DNA from: Myxococcota bacterium
GTDB taxonomy: Bacteria; Myxococcota_A; Polyangia; JAAYKL01
NCBI GenBank assembly: GCA_030065855.1
Contig: JASJCT010000010.1
Location: 1-64,000, forward strand
Direction: 5' to 3'
Length of the DNA: 64,000 bases
Shown here: positions 44,520 to 54,501 of the stretch, piece after piece
Layout of the letters: each line of letters starts with the position of its first letter
Position numbering within the stretch: position 1 is the first letter of the stretch
Notes under the pieces: generated by a model
Databases searched by the model: none
What the model was told of the DNA's origin: nothing
Seen by the model: the letters and a program-made list of their open reading frames with translations, nothing else
Program-made: the position numbers and the translations under genes

Positions 44520-45839
44520 TTGTCCTGCGATGAGGAGGATGCCATCCAATCAACCGTTCCAAAATTAGTCGAAAAGCTGTCGTCTCCATCGGTTCGCACG
44601 CGGGAGGCAGCCCTGGTCGCGCTGGCAGCGCTCCCGGTGAAAAGAGTGATCGAGCCGGTGGCCAACCTCCTGCTCGAGGAAACCTCGCCAGAAGTCCGAG
44701 TGACCTGCCTCGACCTGCTGGAGCGACTCGGCGCCTCTGCTTCTCTTTCTGACGTTCGCGTGGACGGATGGTTTGACCAGCTCGCTTCGCGGATTAACCA
44801 CTTCGATCAAATCTGCGATACCATGGGGGCCAGACTCCTGGCCTACGCCATCACCCTCGGCGTCCAAATCCGAAGCATCACGACCGATCCGCGGGTCCGC
44901 GCCAATACGACCATTGAATTCACAATAGGCGACGATCGCATCCAAACCCTGCCCCTGGTCGAGTTTCGTATCCGGGTCGTACAGGCTATCCTACAGATGC
45001 AGCGCACGCCCATAACGCCGACACTGCCCCTCACGCCCGAGCAAGGCGCGGCCATCATTGGGGGCAAATACTTATTGCTTGCTCCCCTGTTTGAAATTTC
45101 CCTTGAGCAAGTCGTACTAGCAACCCTAGACGAGGTGCCGACGCGCGCCATTGTTGGATACCTGTCTAAGGATGGCTTTAACTTTGTAACGCTCTCCAAA
45201 TTCGACGAGCTGATCAAGGGCAAGGTGAGGAAAGATCTCGCCACCATGGGAGAAGAGCCCTTTAAAATAGACCTTAGCGCTGTGGATCGCGCGCGCCTGG
45301 CGTTTGAGGTCGAAGATTATGAAAAGATCATCGCTGCCCTCGAATCCTGGCCAGGGTTGCTCAGTATCCTCCTACAAACCCCGGTCATCCACGAGTTGGA
45401 CGATGCACAGCGCGCCAAGCTGGGGGAAGGGCTCGATCTCCTAGGGATTGCCTTTGAAAAGAAAAATCGAGATGAGTGGTCTGAAGAACTCTTTAAGCTG
45501 GGAATCCAATTTGCCCGGGAAAGTCACATTGCTGGCAGGTTGTTTGAGCATCTCGGCGCATTGCTTTCGAAAAAAGAGCGATTCAGCGAGGCCATCGGTA
45601 TCTTGAGACGAGCTATGGCTCTGGGTCAATCAGAAGCGACCCTCCTCGCTCCGTTGGGCTGGGCCTACCTCAAGACCGGTAAACTCATCCCAGCAGCTGC
45701 ACTGCTCGAGCGCGCAGCTGCAAGTGGTATCTGCTCGCAACACGTGGAAACAGGTCTCTCAGAAATTAGAGACCAATTGGCCCGAGCAGGTCTTTCGTGG
45801 ACCGTCCCGCAGCTACAAATGACGCCAAAAGGTAACTGA
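44520..45839 (+). CDS. HEAT-repeat/TPR protein of unknown function
   Basis: 439 residues. Residues 10-75 look like HEAT repeats (VRTREAALVALAAL, VRVTCLDLLERLG), the middle part (80-250) is unassigned, and 310-420 form TPR-like helix pairs. No signal or membrane segment. The frame opens with a TTG at 44520, but the only good ribosome site (GAGGAGG, 44531-44537) points to an ATC codon at 44544. It directly abuts the next gene. Confidence 0.75.
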   Translation: MSCDEEDAIQSTVPKLVEKLSSPSVRTREAALVALAALPVKRVIEPVANLLLEETSPEVRVTCLDLLERLGASASLSDVRVDGWFDQLASRINHFDQICDTMGARLLAYAITLGVQIRSITTDPRVRANTTIEFTIGDDRIQTLPLVEFRIRVVQAILQMQRTPITPTLPLTPEQGAAIIGGKYLLLAPLFEISLEQVVLATLDEVPTRAIVGYLSKDGFNFVTLSKFDELIKGKVRKDLATMGEEPFKIDLSAVDRARLAFEVEDYEKIIAALESWPGLLSILLQTPVIHELDDAQRAKLGEGLDLLGIAFEKKNRDEWSEELFKLGIQFARESHIAGRLFEHLGALLSKKERFSEAIGILRRAMALGQSEATLLAPLGWAYLKTGKLIPAAALLERAAASGICSQHVETGLSEIRDQLARAGLSWTVPQLQMTPKGN

Positions 45840-46844
45840 TTGAAAATTTTACATTTTTTCAGCCTAGAAAAATTGCTTCTGTGCGCGATTTTGAGTTTCC
45901 CGACCGTTGCGTGCCAAGGGCAGTTGGGCACCATCGGCACCTATCAATTCGGGGATGATCCCTCTCAAGCCCGAGTCTTTGTCCCATCTGAAGACGCAGC
46001 GCCGGCGCAGGATGGGGGCGTGTCCAATGACGCACCAGGCGATGGGAATACTGCAGCATCTCAAGACATGATCATCGAAGAAAGCGAGATGGAAGACCCG
46101 GACGCGCTCGCCGCCCTCATTCGGGACCGAATGACCGAGTCAGCGGATGAGGCTGTGTTGCAAACCAGACCAGGATCGCTCGATGCGCCGACTGCCATTG
46201 AAAACTGGCGGCTGTCTCCTCAAGCATGCCTGGCACAATTAAAAAGGCATAAGGTCCCATTTACAAAACCCACCTTTCCAACGCCCCTTGTTCAGACGCC
46301 CCTGCTCCTCACAGGCCCTATCGATGGGGTCCACATTGCACCCCGCTTTGCCAAATCCAAAAAGGTAAACGCAGTGATGGACTGCCATCTGGTCCTGGCT
46401 CTGGTCGCGGTCGCTCAGCAGGCCAAATCCCAGGGCATCCAACGCATCGAGTTCTACTCGACCTATCGGCCCCTGACCCGACCGCCTAAAAAATGCCGGC
46501 GCAAACCAGCCAGCGCCCGGTGCCGAAGGCTCCAGCGCGCCTACAGAAAAGCTGCAAAAAATCCAAGCCAACACCGCCTGGCCCTGGCCATCGATATCCG
46601 ATGGCTTACCACCGAAGACAATCGTACCATCGACGTGCTCACCCATTTTGATCGGCGCGCCCGCAGAGATCCCTGCAAATACAGGACGTCAACCGAGGAG
46701 GGGGCACTGCTGCAAACGTTTGCCTGTGAACTTCATCGACATCGGATTTTTAACGTCATGCTCACCCCCAATGCCAACAAAGCCCATCACAATCATTTTC
46801 ACTTTGATATTTCTAAAAAAGCAACGTGGTATATTATTAATTAG
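45840..46844 (+). CDS. Extensin-like/LAS-type metallopeptidase lipoprotein
   Basis: 334 residues. Signal with a lipobox (PTVAC, near 25), an acidic, disordered region to about 110, then a domain with SQHRLALAIDI (near 241-251) and HHNHFHFDI (near 319-327). These Zn ligands resemble extensin-like C-terminal (PF06904) and D-Ala-D-Ala metallopeptidases that cut peptidoglycan. Paired Cys may form disulfides in the periplasm. The TTG start lies directly after the upstream stop. Confidence 0.82.
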   Translation: MKILHFFSLEKLLLCAILSFPTVACQGQLGTIGTYQFGDDPSQARVFVPSEDAAPAQDGGVSNDAPGDGNTAASQDMIIEESEMEDPDALAALIRDRMTESADEAVLQTRPGSLDAPTAIENWRLSPQACLAQLKRHKVPFTKPTFPTPLVQTPLLLTGPIDGVHIAPRFAKSKKVNAVMDCHLVLALVAVAQQAKSQGIQRIEFYSTYRPLTRPPKKCRRKPASARCRRLQRAYRKAAKNPSQHRLALAIDIRWLTTEDNRTIDVLTHFDRRARRDPCKYRTSTEEGALLQTFACELHRHRIFNVMLTPNANKAHHNHFHFDISKKATWYIIN

Positions 46845-46935
46845 TGCCGTCCCGAAACGGCTATTTCTGGAACCAAAATGTAGATGCGGGGTTTATCCAC
46901 GTTTGTAGAATAGCTTGGAATTACTTGGTTTTTCA

Positions 46936-46956
46936 CCGTGGGGATAAACCCCACGG
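46936..46956. terminator. Palindrome 3' of the extensin-like gene
   Basis: CCGTGGGG, ATAAA, CCCCACGG: a perfect 8-bp stem. A related broken copy (GCGGGGTTTATCCACG) lies about 60 bases upstream. The pair resembles a dispersed intergenic repeat that doubles as a terminator for the convergent genes. Confidence 0.45.
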
Positions 46957-47013
46957 CTACAAGATAAGGTTGAAAATATGTATTTCAGGTAGAGAACTAA
47001 TGAAAGGATAATA

Positions 47014-47631
47014 TCAGTAAAGAGATCTTAGACACCGAATGGCGAGTCTGTCCTTGCCGGAATCAGCGGCAAAAACAAACCCATCGCCAAAGGAAACGCC
47101 CCACATCAAATGTTCGCTCGAGGTTTCGTCTTGCGTGAATGTCGAAGTCCAGTAGTCGAGGGTGTCAGCGCCAAACATGCCCTGGCAAATAGGACTGGAC
47201 AAGCAAGGCATGCAAAAGCCCTCCAGGTCCTGTTCTACTATCGGTAGATCACAATTGGAGAGCAATGAGATAATATCTGCTCGTGTGGCCAGGTGGTACC
47301 GGCTATCAAAATCTGTACAGGCCTGCTGTGCTTCAGCCCAAGTCCGCTGATAGAAACGGCCAACGCATGCCGTTCCATCCCAATACTGACCTGCTGGGCA
47401 TCGCCGCCAACACTTATCAGCATTTATCTGCAATATCTCGTTTGGCGCGCATGTGTTTTCGTCGATTGACGTATCTTGATCTGTATCCTGCCCTGCGTCA
47501 CCCTGCCCATCCGTCGATGTATTGTCGCTACCTTGATTATTTCCACCAACAGTCGAAGACCCCCAATCCGCATGGTCATTCGCAGTGCAAGAAGCCATTG
47601 CACAAAGAATAAACGCAATGACACCGAACAT
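47014..47631 (-). CDS. Lipoprotein with DUF1566/lectin-like domain
   Basis: 205 residues. Lipobox AMASC near 15, then a Gly/Asp/Thr-rich linker to about 55, then CAPNEILQINADKCWRRC and a domain with TWAEAQQAC...ATRADIISLL...YWTST and a final AIRCLRS, the pattern of DUF1566/C-type-lectin-like folds in surface lipoproteins. Eight or more Cys probably form disulfides. The ATG at 47631 has TAGGAGGT upstream. Function unknown. Confidence 0.75.
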   Translation of the reverse strand: MFGVIAFILCAMASCTANDHADWGSSTVGGNNQGSDNTSTDGQGDAGQDTDQDTSIDENTCAPNEILQINADKCWRRCPAGQYWDGTACVGRFYQRTWAEAQQACTDFDSRYHLATRADIISLLSNCDLPIVEQDLEGFCMPCLSSPICQGMFGADTLDYWTSTFTQDETSSEHLMWGVSFGDGFVFAADSGKDRLAIRCLRSLY

Positions 47632-47839
47632 GTAACCTCCTAAACTCCACCGAGCCGAACTATAAGCCAATTATAATTATATACAAAGTTAATTGTTGGT
47701 AAGCGGTGTAATTTCACACACATAACGAAAAAACGGCAAATTGATTCACTTTTTCGAAATTGAGTCATTCAGTGGCGCATGGACTTGGATTAGTGAAGCG
47801 ATCTTGTTTCAGTGCCGACCCGGCTGTATGCTTCTGGGT

Positions 47840-48433
47840 ATGATCGGTCGCCTTATCGGAAAAATTGCAGAAAAATCTCATGTGGGCGTGCTCGTCGACG
47901 TGGGGGGTGTGGGCTATGACGTGGCTGTGCCCTTGAATACCCTCGCCAACCTGCCCCCAAATGGTGAGACTGTTACCCTGTACATTCACACGCATGTTCG
48001 CGAGGATGACCTTAGATTGTTTGGTTTTGCCGCTAAACAAGACCTCAGTGCCTTTCGAACCATGCTCGGCGTGGGAGGAGTGGGACCCAAGCTCGCCCTG
48101 ACTGTGATCGGTGCGCTTTCCGGTGCCCAACTCGCGTCTGTTATTGAGCAAAGCGACGTCAAGCGCCTATCGGCCATACCGGGAATCGGAAAGAAAACAG
48201 CAGAGCGCATTATTTTAGAGCTCAGGGGAAAGCTGGCCGTCGGTGCCAACGCACCTGATCCAGGCGTTGACAGTCCGTCCATGGACGCGCTGGCCTCTGC
48301 CCTTAAAAACCTGGGATTTCGCCCCACTCAGGTGGAACGGGTAATCGAGAAGATACGTCGGGAAAAAAAGGAGCATCAGCCATTTGAATCGCTCCTTCGT
48401 CTCGCCCTCAGCGCTTTGCAGGAGGCTCGCTAG
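47840..48433 (+). CDS. ruvA: Holliday junction helicase subunit RuvA
   Basis: Binds four-way junctions and loads RuvB. MIGRLIGKI is the usual start, and helix-hairpin-helix motifs (GVGPKLAL near 79, IPGIGKKTAERI near 112) are intact. At 197 residues it is normal. The longer upstream open frame is not coding. Another start at ATG 47828 is possible. ruvB follows after 3 bases. Confidence 0.95.
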   Translation: MIGRLIGKIAEKSHVGVLVDVGGVGYDVAVPLNTLANLPPNGETVTLYIHTHVREDDLRLFGFAAKQDLSAFRTMLGVGGVGPKLALTVIGALSGAQLASVIEQSDVKRLSAIPGIGKKTAERIILELRGKLAVGANAPDPGVDSPSMDALASALKNLGFRPTQVERVIEKIRREKKEHQPFESLLRLALSALQEAR

Positions 48434-48436
48434 AAT

Positions 48437-49471
48437 ATGACGTCTAAAATTCCTGACCGAGGCGTCATCAGCGACGCCCCCACCGAAGACGAAAGAAACT
48501 ACGACCTCGCGCTAAGGCCGAGATCTCTCGATGAGTATATCGGTCAGACAAAACACCGGGATAACTTGAGAATCTTTATCGAAGCTGCCCGCCGCCGCGG
48601 CGAACCCCTGGACCATGTGCTCTTCTGCGGTCCCCCTGGCCTCGGTAAAACCACCCTGGCACATATCATCGCCAATGAGCTCGGTGCAGAGATACAAATT
48701 ACCTCTGGACCGGCTGTTGAACACAAGGGAGCACTCGCCGCCCTACTCACCAAGCTCGGCCCCAGGGATGTGCTTTTCATCGATGAAATCCACCGCTTAA
48801 CACCAGCAGTGGAAGAGAACCTTTACCCCGCGATCGAAGAATTTGAAATCGACATTATTGCTGGCGACGGCCCCCATGCCGCGTCCTATAAACTGCCACT
48901 TTCTCCATTCACACTCGTTGGCGCAACCACCCGAACGGGCTTGCTTACCTCGCCCCTCTTGTCGCGCTTTGGTGTCACCATCCGGCTGGACTATTATCCT
49001 CCTGAGGATCTGGAAAAGATCATCACCCGATCCGCAGGCCTGCTCAACATAGACGTGGACCACATCGGCGCCCAAGAAATCGCGACACGCGCCCGGGGTA
49101 CCCCACGCATCGCCAATCGACTGCTGCGGCGTGTGCGGGACTTTGCAGAGGTCGAAGGAGACGGTAAGATTACTAGAGATCTTGCAAGACATGCACTGCG
49201 CCGCCTCGAAGTGGACGAAGCAGGATTTGACGAAATGGATCGCCGCATTCTTTTGACGATTGTGGATAAATTCGATGGGGGGCCTGTGGGCATCGAAACC
49301 ATCGCAGCCGCTGTAGCAGAACCCAGGGATACCTTGGAAGACGTGTACGAGCCTTACCTTCTACAAGGAGGATATCTAAAAAGAACCCCCCGGGGCCGCA
49401 TTGCAACGAGACGCGCTTACGAACATCTGGGCATCCCGTTCCAGCAGAGCCCGCAGGGGCGTTTGTTATGA
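48437..49471 (+). CDS. ruvB: Holliday junction helicase motor RuvB
   Basis: AAA+ motor for branch migration, 344 residues. Walker [10 protein letters not shown] (near 56-64), Walker [10 protein letters not shown] (near 114), GATTRTG sensor (near 156) and a C-terminal winged helix. Its stop overlaps the start of the next gene by 4 bases. Confidence 0.97.
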   Translation: MTSKIPDRGVISDAPTEDERNYDLALRPRSLDEYIGQTKHRDNLRIFIEAARRRGEPLDHVLFCGPPGLGKTTLAHIIANELGAEIQITSGPAVEHKGALAALLTKLGPRDVLFIDEIHRLTPAVEENLYPAIEEFEIDIIAGDGPHAASYKLPLSPFTLVGATTRTGLLTSPLLSRFGVTIRLDYYPPEDLEKIITRSAGLLNIDVDHIGAQEIATRARGTPRIANRLLRRVRDFAEVEGDGKITRDLARHALRRLEVDEAGFDEMDRRILLTIVDKFDGGPVGIETIAAAVAEPRDTLEDVYEPYLLQGGYLKRTPRGRIATRRAYEHLGIPFQQSPQGRLL

Positions 49472-51063
49472 GTGGCGTAGGACCCTTGACGACGGGAACC
49501 GGCCAGAGTCGCCGCGATTATCTCGCCGAATTCATCCAAGGCTCAAGGTGGCTCCGACCAGAACAGGTCAAAGCGAGGACTGCCTGGTTCGATGCGCTTT
49601 CTACAAAGAAAAAGCAAGCCCACCTGTTCGAATTTGAGATGACACTCAAAGGGCTCATTTGCTTTGGCAGCCCCATGAACCACCCCGGCTCCCTGAGACG
49701 CGGCAAGCCTACAAAGGATCGGGAATTCCGCGACGAACTCGGCATTGTTCGCAGTATTCTCAAACGCGTCATCCAAGTCGGAACAGAGCTCACCCAAGGT
49801 ATGGAGGGCGCCACAACCAATAACCGGTATCTCGAAAGCGTCATTGCCGAGGATGGGACGCGCTTTCAAATGAGACAGCGGTCGATTCTAAAAGATGCAC
49901 CTGATCAAAGCTTTGCACACCTCGTCCTAGCAATCGAAAACCTCCTCATCATTGTCGATGGCCTGCTCCGAACCAACAGTATCTCCTACAGACGTTTTGC
50001 CTCGGTCATTCAATCTGCCAAACGGGAAATCCACCGATCCACCTACTTCGATCCGTTGGCTGCCATCGAGTTTTGCAATGAGTTCGACGAAATAAAGCCA
50101 ATCGAATTGTACGACATGGTCCGGTTATTAAAGAGCGATCCAGCTAGAAAAATAGCATCCCTGACCTTTCTGGCCCTGTTTCGGATCCTCAACTATCTCG
50201 ATACAATCGGGTCCATCCGCAATCGCACCAAGCGGTTAAGCGTGCTTTTCGCGTGGCTCGCAGTGCTGCGCTCAGATACCCGGGCGCTGATCATTTTTCT
50301 AAAGCGAAATGCAGCTTCATGGATGTCGGACGGATTTGGTGATCAATTCGAGGGGCTCGATGCGACTGCGTTGACCAACCACTTTCAAGCACTCGAAGGG
50401 GAATTTCGATCTCTCAAATCCCTGCGCGAGCTCCTTGGATCCATTGGCGACCAGCTGCGTCTAGAGCAGCGCAAACTATTCGACCTTGAGCTCGATGCCA
50501 TTGACACGCTCAAAAACCTAGACGCATTCTCAGATGCTGTATCGACAGCCATCGCCCCTTTTCGCGCATTCATTCAAAACGCCATTGTCTTGCTGGCACT
50601 TGAGTTCGATCCCATGCTCAGCGGATCCCGGATGTTCTCGGATCTCTCGCCCAGCGGTCTTCACTCCGAGCGGCTAAGGCGGGACATCTGGATGTTCCAA
50701 CAGATCCTGCGTGCATTTATCGAAAAGGCCAAATCCTCTTCAAAATTTGCAGATAAATGGTCTGGAAAAAACACGTTTCATTTTGTACACGAATTTGTCA
50801 GCTATTTCCGGTCTATGGGATACCAACTGCTGCGCTATTCCGATTACGAAAGGCTTGACAACTTTATGTCCCTGGTCGATAGGCTGCGCGAAGGGGATGT
50901 GCTCGAAGTCCAGCGCCTGGAGCAAGTGGTCGCTACGTGCGAGGATTTCCAGAGTTTCCTATTGCAGGCATTTGATGCAGTTGACAAGCGATCAGACCTG
51001 GCGGACAGGCCGTTTGACCGCAAAGAGGCCGTCACCACCCTTAAATTAGTCCTAAAGCGCTGA
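49468..51063 (+). CDS. Unknown alpha-helical protein downstream of ruvB
   Basis: I do not recognise this 531-residue protein. It has no signal, membrane segment or clear motif. Composition and heptads suggest long helices, with segments such as [21 protein letters not shown] near 50 and [19 protein letters not shown] near 440. It overlaps ruvB in ATGA, so it is translated with it; a role in DNA processing is possible but unproven. The next gene starts 36 bases later. Confidence 0.75.
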   Translation: MSGVGPLTTGTGQSRRDYLAEFIQGSRWLRPEQVKARTAWFDALSTKKKQAHLFEFEMTLKGLICFGSPMNHPGSLRRGKPTKDREFRDELGIVRSILKRVIQVGTELTQGMEGATTNNRYLESVIAEDGTRFQMRQRSILKDAPDQSFAHLVLAIENLLIIVDGLLRTNSISYRRFASVIQSAKREIHRSTYFDPLAAIEFCNEFDEIKPIELYDMVRLLKSDPARKIASLTFLALFRILNYLDTIGSIRNRTKRLSVLFAWLAVLRSDTRALIIFLKRNAASWMSDGFGDQFEGLDATALTNHFQALEGEFRSLKSLRELLGSIGDQLRLEQRKLFDLELDAIDTLKNLDAFSDAVSTAIAPFRAFIQNAIVLLALEFDPMLSGSRMFSDLSPSGLHSERLRRDIWMFQQILRAFIEKAKSSSKFADKWSGKNTFHFVHEFVSYFRSMGYQLLRYSDYERLDNFMSLVDRLREGDVLEVQRLEQVVATCEDFQSFLLQAFDAVDKRSDLADRPFDRKEAVTTLKLVLKR

Positions 51064-51098
51064 GGCCTGTCCATGCCTCACCAACAGCAGAGATAAAG

Positions 51099-52400
51099 AT
51101 GGACCTACCGCGGCGTCTTTCGCTGTTCACTGCTATCATGCTCGTGGTGGGCAACGTGGTTGGCGCCGGTATTTTCACTACCACTGGCGTGCTCGCAGCA
51201 GATATCCAAAGCCCCATGGTCATGCTGCTAATATGGGGTATCGGAGGTCTCATCACCCTGTGCGGCGCCCTGACGTATGCCGAGCTCGGGGCCATGTTTC
51301 CTCGGGCAGGTGGCGATTATCAATTCCTCAAAGAGGCCTATGGCCCGATAGCCGGCTTTCTCGTGGGCTGGCTTAGCTTTTGGGTGATAAACCCCGGATC
51401 CATTGCCGCCCTCTCCATCGCCGTGGTCAGTTATCTCCCGAGACCATCGTTTCTGACCGGTGGTACAGATCAGATCCTGGCAGTTGGCATCGTGCTTGGG
51501 CTTTCCTATCTCAACTACCGCAGCACAACATTGGCCAGCAGGACCCAATCCGTTATTACCGTAGGAAGTCTCGTGCTGCTCGCCGGGTTTATCGTCGGTG
51601 CCTTTCTCACCCAAACCGGCTCTTGGGATCATTTTTCTTTTGGTGCATCTGCTCAGAGTTCCCGATTGTCTGTCCCTGGCACCGCCATGATCGCCGTGCT
51701 CTTCACCTACAGCGGGTGGTTCGCTGCGGCCTATGTGGGATCCGAAGTCAAACACCCGGGTCGAAACGTCCCGCTATCACTGTTGATCGGAACGCTCATT
51801 ATCACCGTGCTTTACACCGCGATCAACGCTGCCTATCTCTATGCCCTGCCTATTGGGGAAATAAAGGGCATGCCCAACGTGGCCAGCATTGCAGCCGAGC
51901 GTCTCTTTGGCAGGGGCATTGCGATTGGCATCAGCATCGCCATTGTCCTCGCGATCGCCAGTTGCATCAATGCTACGGTCATGACCAGCGCACGGGTGTG
52001 CTATGCCATGGCTATCGATGGCTTGTTCTTCTCCAAACTGCGCGCGGTTCACCCCAGGTATCAGACCCCCCACGTCGCGGTGGTGGCTGAGGCTGCGATT
52101 GCAGTGGTATTGGTAATCATCGGTACGTTCGACGCACTGCTGACCTATGTGGTTTTTGCAATGGTGCTCGCCTCTATTGCCACGGGTATCGGCCACGTCA
52201 TTCTTCGAATCCGCAGACCAGATCTATCCCGACCCTATCGAACGTTTGGCTATCCGCTCGTGCCCATCATTTTCATTGGTACCTATGGATGGGTTGCTGT
52301 CTCCATTGCCAAGGTCAATCCCACGGCTTCTCTCATTGGTTTGGGTCTCGCCATCACCGGTGTGCCGTTCTACTATGTACGGCGATCGCAACAGCGGTAA
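51099..52400 (+). CDS. APC-family amino acid permease
   Basis: 433 residues with 12 predicted membrane helices. The APC TM1 break GNVVGAGIFTTTGV is near 17-30, and the conserved GGD/ELG loop (AELGAMFPRAGGDYQFLKEAYG) is near 67-88. It is of the LAT/cationic amino acid transporter type; the substrate is unknown. Confidence 0.9.
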   Translation: MDLPRRLSLFTAIMLVVGNVVGAGIFTTTGVLAADIQSPMVMLLIWGIGGLITLCGALTYAELGAMFPRAGGDYQFLKEAYGPIAGFLVGWLSFWVINPGSIAALSIAVVSYLPRPSFLTGGTDQILAVGIVLGLSYLNYRSTTLASRTQSVITVGSLVLLAGFIVGAFLTQTGSWDHFSFGASAQSSRLSVPGTAMIAVLFTYSGWFAAAYVGSEVKHPGRNVPLSLLIGTLIITVLYTAINAAYLYALPIGEIKGMPNVASIAAERLFGRGIAIGISIAIVLAIASCINATVMTSARVCYAMAIDGLFFSKLRAVHPRYQTPHVAVVAEAAIAVVLVIIGTFDALLTYVVFAMVLASIATGIGHVILRIRRPDLSRPYRTFGYPLVPIIFIGTYGWVAVSIAKVNPTASLIGLGLAITGVPFYYVRRSQQR

Positions 52401-52413
52401 ATTATCACGATAA

Positions 52414-52545
52414 TCAACGAACAGAATCTGGCACCTCTTTAGTGGTCGTCCTGCGACGAACAGCGGAATAGTCGGTGACAACATTTTCCATCGCATGGAC
52501 GTACATTGCCGCATACACGGCGAGATCTCGTTGATCAACTTTCAT
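52414..52545 (-). CDS. Possible 43-residue peptide
   Basis: ATG at 52545 to TGA at 52414-52416 encodes a polar peptide (MKVDQRDLAVYAAMYVHAME...). No ribosome site is visible. It may be the remnant of a gene broken by the adjacent transposase fragment. Weak call. Confidence 0.25.
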   Translation of the reverse strand: MKVDQRDLAVYAAMYVHAMENVVTDYSAVRRRTTTKEVPDSVR

Positions 52546-52588
52546 AAAAACCGTCTGGGGGTTAATTTTCAGTATAGAAATAATAGAC

Positions 52589-53167
52589 TTGCTGGCCGGA
52601 GCTGTTGTAGATCCATTTGGATTGCATTATCGGAAACAGGGCAATAGGCACGCTACGTCCACTTTTCCGTTCCGTTCCGTCTCCCAATCACAGCTAACTG
52701 TCAACAGTCTTCCCGAGAGTATGAAGCGAAGGCTACAGGAATCCTGGGCAGCGGGTTTTGCGTCCCGGGTGCTTCCTGTTCTTCTGGAGGAGGAAGTTTT
52801 GTTTTCCAAGCTGTATTGCCGGGACAACGGTCGACCGAATTGGAGTGTAGCACGTATGCTCGGCATCAGTCTGTTGCAGGAGATGCTTAATCTGGACGAC
52901 CAGAGCGCGCTGGACAGCCTGGCATTCGATGTGCGATGGCAGCACGCTTTGGGGCTGAGCGCCGAGGAAGCGTATCTGTCACGACGTTCGCTTGTGGACT
53001 TTCGCAGCCGCTTGGTCACGCTCGATCCTGAAATGCAGATGGTTCGGAGAATCTTCGACAAAGTGGGGGACGCGGCGATAGAGGACTTAGGCATCTCGGT
53101 CAAGGAACAGCGAGTTGATTCGACATTGATTGCTTCCAATATTCCTAATACCTCGCCCTCTGGGTGA
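52589..53167 (+). pseudogene. Truncated IS1182/IS5-type transposase
   Basis: The N-terminal DUF772 region of a DDE transposase is clear (FSKLYCRDNGRPNW, then LLQEMLNLDDQSALD, about 70-160). The frame goes as far as RVDSTLI, where the first catalytic Asp of this family sits (near 180), then stops at 53167. The rest of the catalytic domain is missing, so it is a dead fragment. No terminal inverted repeats were found. Confidence 0.75.
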
Positions 53168-53182
53168 GGTCGATTATTTTTT
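53150..53182 (+). terminator. Intrinsic terminator at the transposase fragment end
   Basis: ACCTCGCCC (53150-53158), loop TCT, GGGTGAGGT (53162-53170): a 9-bp stem with one G-T pair, then CGATTATTTTTTA. It overlaps the end of the broken transposase frame. Confidence 0.6.
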
Positions 53183-53260
53183 ATCGAGGATGTGGATTGG
53201 CGATCTTCCTGGCCCGCTCGCTTACTATAGCGCGCCATTTGAGTTAAACTCGCCTTTGCG

Positions 53261-54163
53261 ATGCAAGAGACCCAAACAACCGAATCCCCTACTATCGGAT
53301 CCCCGTTCGGCATGAAGCTCCTGGGCGCGCTGTTGCACGTGTTGCCTCGCTTTGCAGTCTATGCCTTCGCCCTATTTCCTGTCTTCTGGTACTACCTCAA
53401 GCGACCCGAGGGCCGCGCCTCATCAATAGCATTGCTTCGGCAACTCGGTTCTAACCGCGGTCCTTGGGGTCGATTTTGGTTCGGGCTGGGCCAGGCACGG
53501 GCCTTTTCCCATGTGATTTTAGACAATATGTACCTCGGTGCCTTTGGGCCTAAAAAGTTTGAGCTAAAAAAACTCGGTACCGAGGCCTTTCACAAGGCCC
53601 TTGCCAAAGGAAAGGGCCTGATCCTACTGTCTGCCCATGTGGGCAATTGGCACTTGGCTGTAAACTTTCTGTGGAATACCAACACGCGGGTTCATCTGGT
53701 CATCGACGATGTGCGGCAAGCCGATGTGCGCCGACAGATGGATCTGGCCAAGAAGTCGAGCCCTCACTTAATCATTCACGATCCCGCAGATGGCCAGGCC
53801 CTTATTTTTGAGCTCAGTGCGGCGCTCAAACGGGGCGAAGTGATCGTCCTGGCCGGTGATCGGCTGGCCGGGGAGCGGCGGGAGCGCATCCCGTTCCTCG
53901 GCGATGAGGCGTGGTTTCCAACAACCGCGTTTTCCATCTCTGCTGCGACCGGCGCTCCGATCTGTACTGCCCTCTCCTTTCGCACGGGCATGCAGCGCTA
54001 CGCGTGTTATGGCTTGGGCCCCTTTGATAAGGAAATACCCCGGGAAATTACCAATCGCCAGGCCCGGGTGCGCTGGATGGCCCAGACCTTTGCCGCCCAT
54101 CTCGAAACCTATGTCCGCCAGTACCCCAAGCAATGGTTCAACTTTTATGATTTTTGGCGCTAA
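53261..54163 (+). CDS. LpxL/HtrB-type lysophospholipid acyltransferase
   Basis: Family of inner-membrane enzymes that add acyl chains to lipid A or related lipids. A hydrophobic helix lies near 25-45, and the acyltransferase block SAHVGNWHLA is near 126. The usual HX4(D/E) dyad reads HX4H here, so the acid partner is replaced. The later block GDRLAGERRERIPFLGDEAWFPT (near 205-227) matches the family. 300 residues, normal length. It may act on another substrate than lipid A. Confidence 0.85.
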   Translation: MQETQTTESPTIGSPFGMKLLGALLHVLPRFAVYAFALFPVFWYYLKRPEGRASSIALLRQLGSNRGPWGRFWFGLGQARAFSHVILDNMYLGAFGPKKFELKKLGTEAFHKALAKGKGLILLSAHVGNWHLAVNFLWNTNTRVHLVIDDVRQADVRRQMDLAKKSSPHLIIHDPADGQALIFELSAALKRGEVIVLAGDRLAGERRERIPFLGDEAWFPTTAFSISAATGAPICTALSFRTGMQRYACYGLGPFDKEIPREITNRQARVRWMAQTFAAHLETYVRQYPKQWFNFYDFWR

Positions 54164-54249
54164 CCGCGTTGGCTGGGCACACATCGCAAAGCACAGGCTT
54201 TGTTTCTGTTGGCTTGACATGGGTATCGACGATTAGTATGTTTTTATGT

Positions 54250-54501
54250 ATGAAGACAACCGTAAATATTCCAGATCCTATTCTTAAACAGGCCAAACAG
54301 ATTGCTATTCGCAATAATACGAGCCTTAAGCAGGTAATCATCGAGGCCTTACGCAGTCATATCGAGCAGAGCAGCACCGGGACCAGTGGGGAGATCGAAT
54401 TTTTCACATGCAAAGGCAATGGTCTGCGACAGGGATTGAGCTGGGACAGTTGGTCTGAAATCCAGGAGATGGCCTACCACGGGCGGGGAGGCCGGTCGTG
54501 A
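54250..54501 (+). CDS. vapB: Antitoxin VapB-like (ribbon-helix-helix)
   Basis: 83 residues with an N-terminal RHH DNA-binding fold (MKTTVNIPDPILKQAKQIAI). It neutralises the adjacent PIN toxin and probably represses the operon. The ATG at 54250 is used; upstream codons in the same frame are not conserved-looking. Its stop overlaps the vapC start in GTGA. Confidence 0.85.
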   Translation: MKTTVNIPDPILKQAKQIAIRNNTSLKQVIIEALRSHIEQSSTGTSGEIEFFTCKGNGLRQGLSWDSWSEIQEMAYHGRGGRS

